A DNA stretch of 64,000 nt from Curvibacter lanceolatus ATCC 14669 (GCF_000381265.1 NZ_KB906260.1:124001-188000); one strand, 5' to 3'; positions 17,825 through 28,700 are shown, counted from the first letter of the stretch. Notes: generated by a model not told the origin, from the letters alone. Numbers and translations are program-made.

Positions 17825-18592
17825 ATGAGTGCCATTTCCCTCTACGCCCACACCGCCTCGAAAGACTTCGAGGCCAAGGTGCAGGCCAGCATCGCGCTGC
17901 TGCAGCGCGCCGTGGCCGAGTACACGCCCATCACCCAGGCCTCCAGCCTGGGGGTGGAAGACATGGTGATCACCGAGCTGCTGCACCAGGCCGGCGTGCT
18001 GAAGGCCGACGGCGTGAGCGTCTTCGTGCTGGACACCGGCAAGCTGCATGCCGAAACCCTGGCCCTGATCGGCCGGATCGAGGCGCGTTACGGCAACACC
18101 GTCGACGTCTACCGCCCTGACAGTGCCGCGGCAGACGCCTTTGTGGCTGCCAACGGCGACGACGCGATGTACAAAAGCATCGAGCTGCGCAAGGCCTGCT
18201 GCGACATCCGCAAGATGGTGCCCCTGGCCCAGGCCCTGGAGGGCAAGAAAGCCTGGATCACCGGCCTGCGCCGCGAGCAATCGAATGCCCGCGCCGAGGT
18301 GCCGGACATCGACACCAGCGGTGAGCGTGCCAAGGTCAACCCGCTGGCCAACTGGACGCTGGGCGACGTGTGGCGCTTCATCGAGTTGAATGCCGTGCCC
18401 TACAACCCGTTGCACGACCAGTTCTTTCCGAGCATCGGCTGCGCCCCCTGCACCCGTGCCGTCACCCTGGGCGAGGACTTCCGCTCGGGCCGCTGGTGGT
18501 GGGAGCAGGAATCTGCCAAGGAGTGTGGCCTGCACGTTGCCAAGGATGACGATGCACCGGCCTCCAGCATCATCCCCATCCGCGCCGCCTGA
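17825..18592 (+). CDS. cysH: Phosphoadenylyl-/adenylyl-sulfate reductase
   Basis: 255-residue thioredoxin-dependent reductase turning activated sulfate into sulfite. It has the paired cysteines KACCDIRK (about residues 123-124) and GCAPCTRA plus the C-terminal catalytic ECGLH. The CC...CxxC set is the [4Fe-4S] mark of APS-type reductases, which act on adenylyl sulfate without CysC; no cysC occurs nearby, which fits. P-loop-like SLGVEDMVITELL near residue 40. Its stop overlaps the cysD start (ATGA). Confidence 0.95.
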   Translation: MSAISLYAHTASKDFEAKVQASIALLQRAVAEYTPITQASSLGVEDMVITELLHQAGVLKADGVSVFVLDTGKLHAETLALIGRIEARYGNTVDVYRPDSAAADAFVAANGDDAMYKSIELRKACCDIRKMVPLAQALEGKKAWITGLRREQSNARAEVPDIDTSGERAKVNPLANWTLGDVWRFIELNAVPYNPLHDQFFPSIGCAPCTRAVTLGEDFRSGRWWWEQESAKECGLHVAKDDDAPASSIIPIRAA

Positions 18593-19563
18593 TGAACACC
18601 CGAACCGATCCCCAATTGCTTGAGCCTCAGAACATGACCGTCAACGGCACCCAGAACCTCAGCCACCTCAGCAACGCCCACCTGGACGCGCTGGAAGAGG
18701 AAACCATCTTCATCCTGCGCGAGGTGGCCGCCGCCTTCGAACGCCCCGCCCTGCTGTTCTCGGGCGGCAAGGATTCGCTGGTGATGCTCAAATGCGCCGA
18801 AAAGGCCTTTGGCGCCGGCCGCATCCCCTACCCGCTGCTGATGATCGACACCGGCCACAACTTCCCCGAAGTGACGGATTTCCGCGATTTCCGGGCCCAG
18901 GAACTGGGCGCCGAGCTGATCGTGCGCAACGTGGAAGACTCGATGAAGCGCGGCACCGTGCGCCTGGCCCACCCGGGCGAGTCGCGCAACGTGCACCAGT
19001 CGGTCACACTGCTCGAAGCGATTGAAGAGTTCCGCTTCGACGCCCTGATCGGCGGCGCGCGCCGTGACGAGGAGAAGGCCCGCGCCAAGGAGCGCATCTT
19101 CTCGCACCGCGACAGCTTCGGCCAATGGCAGCCCAAGGCCCAGCGCCCCGAGCTGTGGACCCTGTTCAACACCCGCCTGGCCCCGGGGGAGCACTTCCGG
19201 GTGTTCCCGATCAGCAACTGGACCGAGCTGGACGTGTGGCAGTACATCGACCGCGAGCAGATCGCCCTGCCCTCGCTGTACTACACCCACCAGCGCCCGG
19301 TGGTGGACCGCCGCGGCCTGCTGGTGCCAGTGACCGAACTGACCCCCGCCAAGGACGGCGAAGAGGTGCAGTTGCGCGACGTGCGCTTCCGCACCGTGGG
19401 CGACATCACCTGCACCTGCCCGGTGGAGAGCACGGCGGCCACCCCGGCCGACATCGTGATCGAAACCCTGGCCGCCGATGTGAGCGAACGCGGCGCCACC
19501 CGCATGGACGACAAGACCTCTGACGCCTCGATGGAAAAACGCAAGAAGGACGGTTACTTCTGA
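18592..19563 (+). CDS. cysD: Sulfate adenylyltransferase subunit 2
   Basis: 323-residue catalytic subunit of ATP sulfurylase, making adenylyl sulfate (APS) from sulfate and ATP. PP-loop motif LFSGGKDSLVMLKCAEKA near residue 55, GGARRDEEKARAKER and the YYTHQRPVVDRRGLL segment, ending EKRKKDGYF as CysD proteins do. The ATG overlaps the cysH stop codon; an internal ATG at residue 15 is an alternative start. Works as heterodimer with the GTPase CysN, whose gene overlaps its stop (TGATG). Confidence 0.96.
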   Translation: MNTRTDPQLLEPQNMTVNGTQNLSHLSNAHLDALEEETIFILREVAAAFERPALLFSGGKDSLVMLKCAEKAFGAGRIPYPLLMIDTGHNFPEVTDFRDFRAQELGAELIVRNVEDSMKRGTVRLAHPGESRNVHQSVTLLEAIEEFRFDALIGGARRDEEKARAKERIFSHRDSFGQWQPKAQRPELWTLFNTRLAPGEHFRVFPISNWTELDVWQYIDREQIALPSLYYTHQRPVVDRRGLLVPVTELTPAKDGEEVQLRDVRFRTVGDITCTCPVESTAATPADIVIETLAADVSERGATRMDDKTSDASMEKRKKDGYF

Positions 19564-20951
19564 TGAGCACGACTGAATTGAACACCTCTCCCGCCACCGT
19601 GCCTGCTGCCCAAAGCACCGAACTGCGCGCCGCCCTGCGTTTCATCACCTGCGGCTCGGTGGACGACGGCAAGAGCACCTTGATCGGGCGCCTGCTGGTG
19701 GACAGCAAGGCCGTGCTGCAGGACCACCTGGCCGGCGTGCAGCGCCAGGGCGAAACCGACCTGGCCCTGCTGACCGACGGCCTGTCGGCCGAGCGCGAGC
19801 AAGGCATCACCATCGACGTGGCCTACCGCTACTTCGCCACCGAAAGCCGCAAGTTCATCATCGGTGACGCCCCCGGCCACGAGCAGTACACCCGCAACAT
19901 GGTGACCGCAGCCAGCAGCGCCGATGCCGCCGTGGTGCTGGTCGATGCCACCAAGCTGGACTGGAAAAACCCCGATCTTGAATTGCTGGTGCAGACCCGC
20001 CGCCATTCGCTGCTGGTCAACCTGCTGCGGGTCACCTCGCTGGTGTTTGCCGTGAACAAGCTCGACGCGGTGGAAGACCCCACGCTGGCCTACCAGCACA
20101 TCAGCGCCGCCCTGAGCAAGTTTGCCTCGGCCGCCGGCATTGCCGTGCGCGCCACCATCCCGGTCTCGGCCCTCAAGGGCTGGAACGTGGTGGACGCCCA
20201 GCCCGGCTGGTGCGGCTACCAGGGTCAAAGCCTGCTGCAGTTGCTGGAGCAGTTGCCCGTCACCCACGCCGATGTCGAGCAGCCCTTTGCCTTCCCGGTG
20301 CAGTGGGTGGAGAAGTTCTCGTCGTCGTCCGACACCAGCCAGGGCCGCCGCGTGTTCTGGGGCCGCGTGGCCGCCGGCAGCGTGAAGCCCGGCCAGGCCA
20401 TCACCGTGCTGCCCAGCGGGCAGAGCGCCACCGTGGCCCAGGTGCTGGACCACGCCCGCCGCCCGAGCGACATCGAGGCCGGTCACAGCGCCGGCATCGT
20501 GCTCGACCGCGAGGTGGATGTGTCGCGTGGCGACTGGCTGCTGGCCCCGGGCCAGATCGAAGCCCAGCGCAGCCTGAAGGCCACCGTGTCGTGGCTGGAT
20601 GATGAACCGCTGGTGCCAGGCCGCGTCTACTGGGCGCTGCATGGTCACCGCTGGGTCAAGGCCAAGGTGAGCCGCATCGTGCACAAGCTCGACATCAACA
20701 CCCTGGCCGAAGAAGACGCCACCGAGTTGCCCCCCCAACAGCATCGGGCACATCGAGCTGGCGCTGCAGGAGGCCGTGGCCACCCTGCCCTTTGCCCAGG
20801 CGCGGGCCCTGGGGTCCCTGATCCTGGTGGACACCGCCAGCAACAAAACCGCTGCGGCCGTGCTGGTCAACGCCTGATACGACGCAAAAAATTAGCCCCT
20901 GAAACCGGCCTGTGGGCCCCACAGGCCGGCAGGGCTTGCGAAAGTCCCTAA
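19563..20951 (+). CDS. cysN: Sulfate adenylyltransferase GTPase subunit, frameshifted near the 3' end
   Basis: EF-Tu-like GTPase that drives APS synthesis with CysD. G1 [15 protein letters not shown]3 [12 protein letters not shown] and NKLD are intact. At the C7 run 20730-20736 the frame changes. Removing one C gives the expected ending [20 protein letters not shown]... down to VLVNA and a TGA at 20875-20877. As written, the last 47 or so residues are replaced by an unrelated arginine- and glycine-rich tail that runs on to 20951. The lost part completes the third beta-barrel domain. Sequencing error, real mutation or slippage cannot be told apart here. Confidence 0.85.
   Translation: MSTTELNTSPATVPAAQSTELRAALRFITCGSVDDGKSTLIGRLLVDSKAVLQDHLAGVQRQGETDLALLTDGLSAEREQGITIDVAYRYFATESRKFIIGDAPGHEQYTRNMVTAASSADAAVVLVDATKLDWKNPDLELLVQTRRHSLLVNLLRVTSLVFAVNKLDAVEDPTLAYQHISAALSKFASAAGIAVRATIPVSALKGWNVVDAQPGWCGYQGQSLLQLLEQLPVTHADVEQPFAFPVQWVEKFSSSSDTSQGRRVFWGRVAAGSVKPGQAITVLPSGQSATVAQVLDHARRPSDIEAGHSAGIVLDREVDVSRGDWLLAPGQIEAQRSLKATVSWLDDEPLVPGRVYWALHGHRWVKAKVSRIVHKLDINTLAEEDATELPPQQHRAHRAGAAGGRGHPALCPGAGPGVPDPGGHRQQQNRCGRAGQRLIRRKKLAPETGLWAPQAGRACESP
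20905..20929 (+). terminator. Strong GC hairpin after cysN
   Basis: CCGGCCTGTGG / CCACAGGCCGG form an 11-bp stem (20905-20915 with 20919-20929, loop GCC), 28 bases past the restored cysN stop. There is no T run, so it may be a weak terminator or an mRNA-end stabiliser separating cys from fdxA. Confidence 0.55.
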
Positions 20952-21025
20952 AATCCAGGGTTTTTCCGAATGCTGAGCCGATTGGCGGCAGCATCCGGGA
21001 TGCCCACCACCGAACAGAGCCCCTC

Positions 21026-21355
21026 ATGACTCACGTCGTTACCGAAAACTGCATCAAGTGCAAATTCACCGATTGCGTGGATGTGTGCCCCGTGGACTGC
21101 TTCCGCGAAGGCCCCAACATGCTCGTCATCGACCCGGACGAGTGCATCGACTGCGCCGTCTGCATCCCTGAGTGCCCGGCCAACGCCATCTTTGCCGAAG
21201 AAGACACCCCTTCGGACCAACTCGCCTTCATCAAGCTCAATGCCGAACTGGCCCTGGCGGATGGCTGGAAGAGCATCACCAAGCGCAAGCCGGCCCTGCC
21301 GGACGCCGACGCCTGGAACAACAAGCCCGGCAAGCTCGCTGAACTGATCCGCTGA
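21026..21355 (+). CDS. fdxA: 7Fe ferredoxin (4Fe-4S/3Fe-4S)
   Basis: 109-residue FdxA-type ferredoxin. It starts [20 protein letters not shown]; the first cluster motif has the wide spacing C-x2-C-x4-C-x3-CP and the second is [17 protein letters not shown], followed by the long C-terminal tail typical of FdxA. The ATG at 21026 is used because family members start with MT(H/Y)VV; an ORF extends 38 codons upstream without homology. Small soluble electron carrier; its position between cysN and a ferredoxin-NADP reductase suggests it feeds sulfite reduction. Confidence 0.95.
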   Translation: MTHVVTENCIKCKFTDCVDVCPVDCFREGPNMLVIDPDECIDCAVCIPECPANAIFAEEDTPSDQLAFIKLNAELALADGWKSITKRKPALPDADAWNNKPGKLAELIR

Positions 21356-21393
21356 TCTGGCGGGGCCCTGGCCCTGCCGATCCACCCCAGCCC

Positions 21394-22467
21394 ATGAGCC
21401 CTGCCCTCCCCATCGAAACCGATGCCCTGGTGATTGGTGCGGGCCCTGTGGGGCTGTTTCAGGCCTTCCAGCTGGGCCTGCAGGGTTTGCGCGCCCATGT
21501 CGTGGACACCCTGCACGAGGCGGGGGGACAGTGCGTGGCGCTTTACCCCGACAAGCCGATCTACGACATCCCGGGCATCCCGCGCTGCACCGGGCGCGAG
21601 CTTGCAGCCCAATTGCTGGCCCAGGTGCGCCCTTTTGCGCCAGGTTTTCATTTCGGCCAGGAAGTCAGCCACCTGCAACGCCAGGATGATGGCCGCTGGC
21701 TGGCCGAGACCACGGCGGGCCAACGCTTTCTGGCGCGCACCGTCTTCATTGCAGCTGGCGTGGGGGCTTTTGTGCCGCGCACCCTGCGGGTCGATGGCCT
21801 GAGCGCCTTCGAGGGCAGCCAGGTGCACTACAACCAGACACCCGATGCCACCGCGCTGGCGGGACAACGGGTGGTGGTGACAGGGGGCGACGCCTCCGCC
21901 GTGCAGGCGGCGGTCACGCTGGCTGCCGCCGCGCAGGCCGGCAGCCCGGCCCCGCGCCAGGTCACGCTGCTGCACCGCAAAGACGCCTTTGAAGCCGAGC
22001 CCGCCTTGCTGCAAGACTTGCAGCAACTGCGCCAGGCCGGCCTGCTGCGCGTGCAACTGGGCCAGCCCATTGGCGTCCAGACCCATGCCACGCCCCAGGG
22101 CGAGCGCCTGACGGGGCTGCAGATCGCCACCGACGACGACACCGAGCACACCCTGCCCCTGGACAGCCTGCAGGCCTATCTGGGCCTGTCACCCCGCCTG
22201 GGCCCCCTGGCCCAATGGGGCCTGGCCATGGAGCGCAAGCTGCTGCCCGTCGACGCAGCCACCTTCAGCACCGTCGAGACCGGGCTGTTTGCCGTGGGCG
22301 ACATCAACCATTACCCCGGCAAGCGCAAGCTGATCCTGTGCGGCTTCCACGAAGCCACCCTGGCCGCCTTTGCCGCCGTGGCCCTGGTGCACCCCGAGCA
22401 GCCGGTGCGCCTGCAATACACCACCACCAGCACCTTGCTGCAACAGCGCCTGGGCGTGGCGCACTGA
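21394..22467 (+). CDS. Thioredoxin-reductase-like ferredoxin--NADP reductase
   Basis: 357-residue flavoprotein with two Rossmann sites: FAD loop VIGAGPVGLFQAFQLGLQG at residues 13-31 and NADPH loop VVVTGGDASAVQAAVTLA near 157. Wording such as EAGGQCVALYPDKPIYDIPG is characteristic of the YumC/thioredoxin-reductase-like FNR group (ferredoxin--NADP reductase type 2). No CxxC redox pair follows the NADPH site, which separates it from true thioredoxin reductase. Located 38 bases after fdxA; it likely reduces FdxA with NADPH, providing electrons for CysI or other enzymes. Confidence 0.9.
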   Translation: MSPALPIETDALVIGAGPVGLFQAFQLGLQGLRAHVVDTLHEAGGQCVALYPDKPIYDIPGIPRCTGRELAAQLLAQVRPFAPGFHFGQEVSHLQRQDDGRWLAETTAGQRFLARTVFIAAGVGAFVPRTLRVDGLSAFEGSQVHYNQTPDATALAGQRVVVTGGDASAVQAAVTLAAAAQAGSPAPRQVTLLHRKDAFEAEPALLQDLQQLRQAGLLRVQLGQPIGVQTHATPQGERLTGLQIATDDDTEHTLPLDSLQAYLGLSPRLGPLAQWGLAMERKLLPVDAATFSTVETGLFAVGDINHYPGKRKLILCGFHEATLAAFAAVALVHPEQPVRLQYTTTSTLLQQRLGVAH

Positions 22468-22496
22468 AACGCCCGCCCCTGTGGCAGGCCTGGGTC

Positions 22497-22526
22497 CCAG
22501 ATCCAGATCCAGATCCAGATCCAGAT
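22497..22526. repeat. Five tandem CCAGAT hexamers
   Basis: Perfect 5 x 6 base array just 30 bases after the reductase stop codon. It could vary in copy number by slippage. It lies outside any supported gene. Confidence 0.85.
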
Positions 22527-22910
22527 GCGGTGGCACGGTCGCCGCCCTGCGCACGCACACGCCGGGCAGACCGCGATTCACAGCCCGCTTATTTGTTCTT
22601 CAGACGATCTCAAAACCCATTGCCGTGCCCAGAAGATAACAAATCTCTCATTTCAAAAACACGCCCGAGTTATTGAATCCTTGAATTGTCGATTAAATAC
22701 AATTTAACTTGCAGAAATTAACAGTTCATTGCTTTGAATAGCCAGCCCACGCAGGCAACATGGTGGGCGCGCGCAGGATCACGCCAGCCCCCGTGACTGG
22801 GACATTTATTGACAAAATATTCCAATAAATAGAGGATCAAGCGCTTTATTGACGACAAGCCGCTCCAAGCTCGGTATTCAAGACCCTCTCAACCCAGAAC
22901 GGAATTCTTC
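22527..22910. other. AT-rich intergenic region before the truncated kinase
   Basis: About 380 bases with much lower GC than the surroundings, especially 22590-22870. No gene is supported. A TTGACA hexamer occurs in the stretch ATTGACAAAATATTCC near 22809 and is a possible -35 box for the kinase gene; a matching -10 is not clear. Confidence 0.5.
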
Positions 22911-24370
22911 ATGCTTCGGTCTTTGAATCTGTCTCGACGCCTGTACCTGCTGATTGCCGCGTTCACAATCAGTTTTTCTATTTTCGGACTCTGGTCGTTC
23001 AGGACATTGCATGAAATCAAGGTGGGGAGTGAGGTATTTCACCGCATCGGAGAATCAAAAGACTTGGTCTCTGACCTGCTGCCGCCACCGCTTTATATCG
23101 TTGAATCGTATCTGTTGTGCCTGCAACTGGACCGGGCCACAGAGGCCGCCCCCTCACCCGATCTGGTGCAACGCCTGCGCTATCTGGAAACACAATACCG
23201 GCAGCGCCATGCCCATTGGCAGGAGCGGCTCGCCGACCTGGGTTTACCCGGCAACATGCTGGATGACCTGAACGTTGCCGCCGAAGCCTTCTTTGACGAA
23301 GTCTGGCAGAACTACCTGCCCAGCCTGGAAAACCACCATTCGCAGGCGCGCCAGCGCTCCCTGGAGAGACTCAACACCCTGTACGAACAGCACCGCCACG
23401 CGGTGGACATGACCATCCCGACCGCCGAAGCCCACAGTACCCGGGAAGAAGACTGGGTGGCACAGCATGTCGGCGCAGAAACCCTGTGGCTGCTCGCAGT
23501 GCTGGTGCTGTCGCTGCTGTCGGCCATTGGCCTGGCCCACCTGATCCTTCGCAGCATCACGGGCCCCCTGGCCAAGGCAGTTGATGTGGCGCAGCGTGTG
23601 GCCGCTGGCGACTGGCAGCCAGCCCCCGCATGCCAAGGCTACCGCGACGAACCCGGGCAGTTGCTGACGGCTCTTTATGCCATGGCGGCCACGCTGCAAC
23701 AGCAAATGGAGGCCCTGGGCCAATCCGAGGCACGGTCACGCCATGCCCGCGAGTTGCTGGAAAAGCTGATCGAATCGGCCGACATCATCGTGGTGGGGGT
23801 CGATCCCCAAGGCTGCATCACGCTGTTCAACGACGCGGCGGTGCGCGCCAGCGGCTACCAGCGCCAGGACGTTCTGGGGCTGGAGTGGTCGACCATCCAG
23901 GCCCGGCTGAACCCGGAACTGCGCCTGGACGACATCGGCTCCGATCAGCGCAATGCCGTGCAAGAGCGCACTTACGACATCACCCACCTCAGCGGCGAGC
24001 GGCGACGCATCATCTGGCGTTTCACCGAGCCTTTGCCTCAAGACGCCATGCATGTAGCAGCGGGTGATGTGGCCGAGATCTCCTTCGGCATTGACGTCAC
24101 CGAGCAATTGCAGGCCGAGAAGGCCCTGCGCGACGCCATGGCTGCAACCGAGGCGGCTCACCAGAGTCGTGACGATTTTCTGGCCGGCATGAGTCACGAG
24201 ATACGCACCCCCATGAACGTCATCATGGGCATGACCGGCCTGGCCCTGCGCACCGAATTGCCAGAAACGGCCCGGCATCACCTGGACCGTGTGGTGGCCG
24301 CCTCACACAGTTTGATGCGGGTCATCAACGACGTGCTCGATTTCTCACGGATCGAGGCCGGCAGGCTCAG
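22911..24370 (+). pseudogene. Membrane sensor histidine kinase truncated after the HisKA domain
   Basis: About 486 kinase residues are recognisable: membrane helix 1 (residues 10-30), a roughly 160-residue periplasmic helical region, helix 2 (192-213), HAMP (RSITGPLAKAVDVAQRVAAG), PAS (IIVVGVDPQGCITLFNDAAV) and HisKA with the phospho-acceptor MSHEIRTPMNVIMG (His 429). The sequence stays kinase-like to DVLDFSRIEAGRL (24368). After that the frame only reads antisense to the DUF11 gene fragment, so the ATP-binding domain and any receiver are missing. The frame happens to stay open to 25010, giving a 699-residue chimera. Without the catalytic domain it cannot autophosphorylate. Confidence 0.85.
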
Positions 24371-25640
24371 CCGCCTGAGTGAGCCCCTGCGCGACGCCAG
24401 TGACCGCCGTGCCAGGCGCCAGCACACTCAGGCTCTGCAACACCCATCCGTTGTTGCCAGAGAAACTGTAATCACCCGCAGCGCCGCTACGGACCGTGAG
24501 TTGCAGGCTGAGCGGCAGGGGGGACAGCGCCGGGGTCACGGCGCAGCCCAGCGGGGTGTGCGCGGCGATGCACGCGCTCGGGGTCTGCGCGGCGTTGGCG
24601 CCCAGCGGATCGACCGCAGCCTTGTTGACGGCCGGCACACCAGAGGCTGCAGGCAGCGGCGTGACACGGATGCTGAAGCCGGCCGTGCCTGTGCCAGCGG
24701 GCACCCCCCCGGCCGGCAAGGTGAGGGTGCAGGTCAGCAACTGCCCCGTGCTCAAAACCCCGCTGGGCACGCAACTCACGGCACTGGGGGTCACCGTGCC
24801 CGTGCTGGCCGACGCGGCATTGTTGTATTGGAAGTTGGGCGGCAACTGGTCGTACACCACCAGGCTGGTACCGGTGGGTTGAGTGCCAGCCCCATTGCTG
24901 AGCAGCAAGGAATACTCCGCCGGCAAACCCACGATCAGGCGGCTCGGGTTGGTTTTGCTCAAGCTCAAAGGGGGGGCACTGACCGTGTGCGCCAACACCG
25001 CGCACCCTGAGGGGTTGTTGTTGGTGATGCAGGCCGCGGGGCTTTGCACGGCATTCTGGCTGCTGGGGTCGATCTGGGCCTTGTTGACCACAGCCTGGCC
25101 GGCCAGTACCTCGCCCGGTGTGACCTGCAGATCGATCTTCACATGGCCCCCTGCCGGAACACCCCCCGGCGGCAGTTGCACGGTGCAGGAGAGCAACAGG
25201 CCCGTGTCATAGGTCGTGCCATTGAGCACCCCACACACCGGCGCATTCAACAGGTTCACCGTGCCACCGGTGTTTGCAGCAGCGCCGGCAAACGCCATCT
25301 TGGGGGGCAGCTGTTCGTAAAAGGTCAGTGTCGGGTTGCTGCCTCCGATGCCGCTGTTGCTGATGGTGAGCGTGTAGCCCCCCCGAACCCCAGCCATCAA
25401 ACCGGTCGTGGTCTTGTTCATGCTGAGCAGCGGTGGGAGCGGTGTGATCGACCAAGCCCCGGCCTGGCCGGCATTGCCGCCAGCAGCCAGCGCCGGCACA
25501 CCATAGAACTGACCACTGGCCGTGCTGTAGCAAGAACTGCCCGCCGAGGCCTGAGTGCCTTCGGCCCTGCGATCGCGGTGCCCAGTTCCCCCCAGACCTG
25601 CTGCGGCACCTGAACCCCCACCATACCCGGACGGTCACAA
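24362..25640 (-). pseudogene. DUF11/repeat-module surface protein fragment, truncated at both ends
   Basis: Minus-strand frame of about 425 residues with two repeat modules: LSMNKTTTGLMAGVRGGYTL..., then LSLSKTNPSRLIVGLPAEYS..., each going through YDQLPPNFQYNNA, LLTCTLTLPAGGVPAG, VNKAAVDPLGANAAQTPSAC and CAVTPAL, and ending in SFSGNNGWVLQSLSVLAPGT. The same module grammar recurs in the larger fragment at 25722-29990. It starts without ATG (glycine-rich YGGGSGAAAGLGG near 25632; a stop codon lies just before) and ends where the opposite-strand kinase begins. No export signal, so not a functional gene as it stands. Confidence 0.75.
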
Positions 25641-25792
25641 AGATTTGACAAATGGCGTTTCGAACCCCGATTCACAGGCCGAACGGTAACGATCAGACGC
25701 CGGGAGGACAGGCAAGGGTTCTCAATGCCGCCGCCCCTCCGCCGGGCCCCACGAATGAACGCGAAGTGGACACCCGCTGGCTATCGCTACCG
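25641..25792. other. Unassigned junction segment between two DUF11 fragments
   Basis: About 150 bases that continue neither neighbouring fragment in frame. The repeat protein on the right is recognisable until AIRLSDS (about 25794); the one on the left resumes near 25632. The segment has stops in the relevant frames. It may be a remnant of a lost element, but no transposase or clear terminal repeat is visible. Confidence 0.4.
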
Positions 25793-28700
25793 AATCAGAC
25801 AGCCGAATGGCCGTCAGCGGCCCGGCCGAGTTGTTGCTGTAGACCACCTGATACTCGACATACTGCCCCGGCTGGGCCTGGTTGCTGGTGGCAAAGGCTT
25901 GGGTGTCGGCCGCGGTGCTGGGACAACTCTCGACACGCCGCACCTGCTTGAACAAGCTCAGGGTGCCGCCCTGGGCGCTGCCAATCGTGCTCACATCCAC
26001 GCGAGTGAGCCGGTTCACCACAGCCCCCCAGACCGGCGCGGGCTGGTAGGTCTCCAGGGCCTGCAGCGTGCTCAGGTTGCGCGCGCTCGCACCCAGGCCA
26101 GCCGGGCTGTTGACCTTGAGCAGCAAGCAAAGCTGCTGCCCCGCCTGCACGCTGACGGCACCCGTCAGCCCCACCTCACCCGAGTCAAGACGCCCGTTGC
26201 AATTGCTGTCGCTGTAGATCAGGCTGCTCCAGCGGTCGGTGCTGCTGCTGGGCTGATCGCTGCTGCTGAACACCACACTGGCCGAGGTGCCCGCCACATA
26301 GTGGTGGGCATAGAAAACACTTTGGCCTGACACGAGTTGCTGGGCGCCCTCACCCAGCAACTGGCTCATCGGCACCTCGCCGAACAGCACGCCGCTGTAG
26401 CGGGTGCTGGCCGCCAGCGTGAAGCGCAAGGTCTGGGTGGCCGGGTTGTAGCTGCCTGCGGTGTTGCCCAACTGGTAGCTGACGCTTGCATAGCCCGCGG
26501 GCTGGGTCTGCGTCAGGCACACCGGGCCGGCTGGCGCCGCACTGGTGCTGAGTGCAAACATCCCGCCGCCGTCTGTGGTGGCGGTGGCATACACCACCTT
26601 GGCACAGTCGGTGAGCTGCACCAGCACACCGGCATGACCCGTTTCGCCGCCGTTTTGCACGCCATCGTGCGCCACGCCGCCCGTGCCCACGCCGTTGTCG
26701 AGGATCACCTGCCCGCTCAGGCTGTAGTCACCCAAGCTGTTGTTGACACTGCACACCAGCGAAGCCCCGGCCCGCAACACGCTGGCGGGCAACTCGAAAC
26801 TGTTGCCACCGCTGATAGACGGGTTGATCACGCTGGCCGGATTCCCCGAATTGGCGGCATTCTGGTCAAGGCAGCTCACGCTGGTCAGCAACCAACCCGC
26901 TGGGCTGGCCAGCGTCAGCCGGGTCGCCACGCCGGTTTGTGCCAGCGCCTGGGCTGTGCCCGTGACGGGGGTGCCTGCGGTGATCACGCTCAAGCTTTGA
27001 CTCGCCCAGCCATTGTTGCCCGTGAAAGTCACCGTGCCCGGCACACTGCTGCTGAGTTGCAGTTGCAACATCAACAGCGGCCCTTGCACCGTGAGTGCCG
27101 GGGTCACCGCGCAACCTGCCGGCACGGCATTGGCGGTGCAGCTGGCCGGATTCTGGACCGCGTTGGCCCCACTGGGATCAACCATGGCCTTGTTGATCAG
27201 GCTTTGGCCCGCAGCGGCCAGCGTCGGCTTGACATCGATGCGGAAATTGGCGTTGCCACCGGTGGCGGCCAACCCCCCGGACAGGGTGACCGTGCAGGTC
27301 AGCAGTTGACCGGTTTCCACACTACCGCTGGCGCTGCAACTGACTGCCGTGGGCGTCACAGAGCCACCACCGACCGGTGCGGCCCCCACATAGGCCAGAT
27401 TGGGCGGAAGCTGGTCATAGACCTTGATGCTGGAGGCACTGGCCGTGCTGCTGAGGTTGACCAGGCTCAGGGCATAGGACGACGTTTGATTCGCGGTCAT
27501 CGACGCTGGGTTGGACTTGTTGAGCAGCAAACCGCTCGGATTGGTGTAGAGAACCGAGCAAAGCAGGCGCGCACCAGGCGCAATATAAGCAGCTGCAATT
27601 TGGAACTCGACGTTGGGAGTGCCTGAGCCCGGATTGGGATAAAGACCCAATTGGGTGATGGCAGAAGCAGGCAGCACGCTCGGGTTGCCGCTGTTGGGCG
27701 CATTGAGGTCGGTGCAGCTGTAGACCCCCGTGTAGCCCATGTAATTGGCTTCGCTGTTGGGGTACGGTTTTGAGCGGGCGTTCACAGCCACCTGGGTCGG
27801 CGTGTACACGTTGGCCAGGACCACGTCGATGCTGGCTGCCGACTGCCAAGGATCACCCGTCTTGGTCAGGGCCTGCCCGTTCATGTTGCCCGGGGTTGCT
27901 GTGCCATAGCCATTGGCATTGGCCGATCCAGGGATCATCCAGGTACCTGACCAATTGGCCCCTGTGGAGGTCGATGGCGGGCCCGGCGGACTCTTGTACG
28001 CCGCATACCAGCTCAAGGTGCTGCGCTGCGCCAGCGTGAGGGTGCAATTGATCAGGCGATCCGCCCCGGTGGCCGCGCTGTCGAAACTGAAGCTTCGGTC
28101 AGCGGCATTGAACGTGGCGACACCCGTGGCAGGATTGCCCTGCGTGTCGGTGATGGTGCAACTGCCGCCCTGCACCAGGCTGGTGGTGCTGACCACGATG
28201 CGTGCCCCCAGGCCCGTGTTCAAAGCTTGTGCCGGTGTGCTGCCCAGGCTTTGCGCCGGGGTTCCCAGTGCGCCCCCCGATGTGGCGCCCGTGGTGACAT
28301 TGGCATTGACCCAGCCCGCCCCGCCGGTGCTGCCCCCCGTGGCACTGCCGCTGCCAGCGGGGTTGCTGAAGCTGGCACTCAGTCCGTCGCCGCCTTGGCC
28401 CACCACCGAAAAGCTGACAAAAGGCTTGAGTGAGCCAATCGACAAGGCAGGCGCCACGGCACACCCCGCCATCGGCACGCCGTCGGCGGTGCAACTTGCT
28501 GGGGTTTGGACCGCATTGGCCCCCGTGGCGTCGACTGCCGCCTTGTTGATGCTGGACGGTGCTGGGGCCTGGGGCGTGACGTTGAGCTTGATACCGACCT
28601 GCCCGCCGTTGGCCGGGATGCCGCCGGCGGGCGGGTACAGGTTACAGGTCACCAGCTGCCCGGCCGCGACCGTGCCCGACGCCGAACAACTGCTGGCGGC

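Noticed and set aside
25741-25800. Insertion-sequence remnant at the junction between DUF11 fragments
   Set aside because: The segment contains a short sequence that could be a terminal repeat, but no matching partner end, target duplication or transposase fragment was seen.
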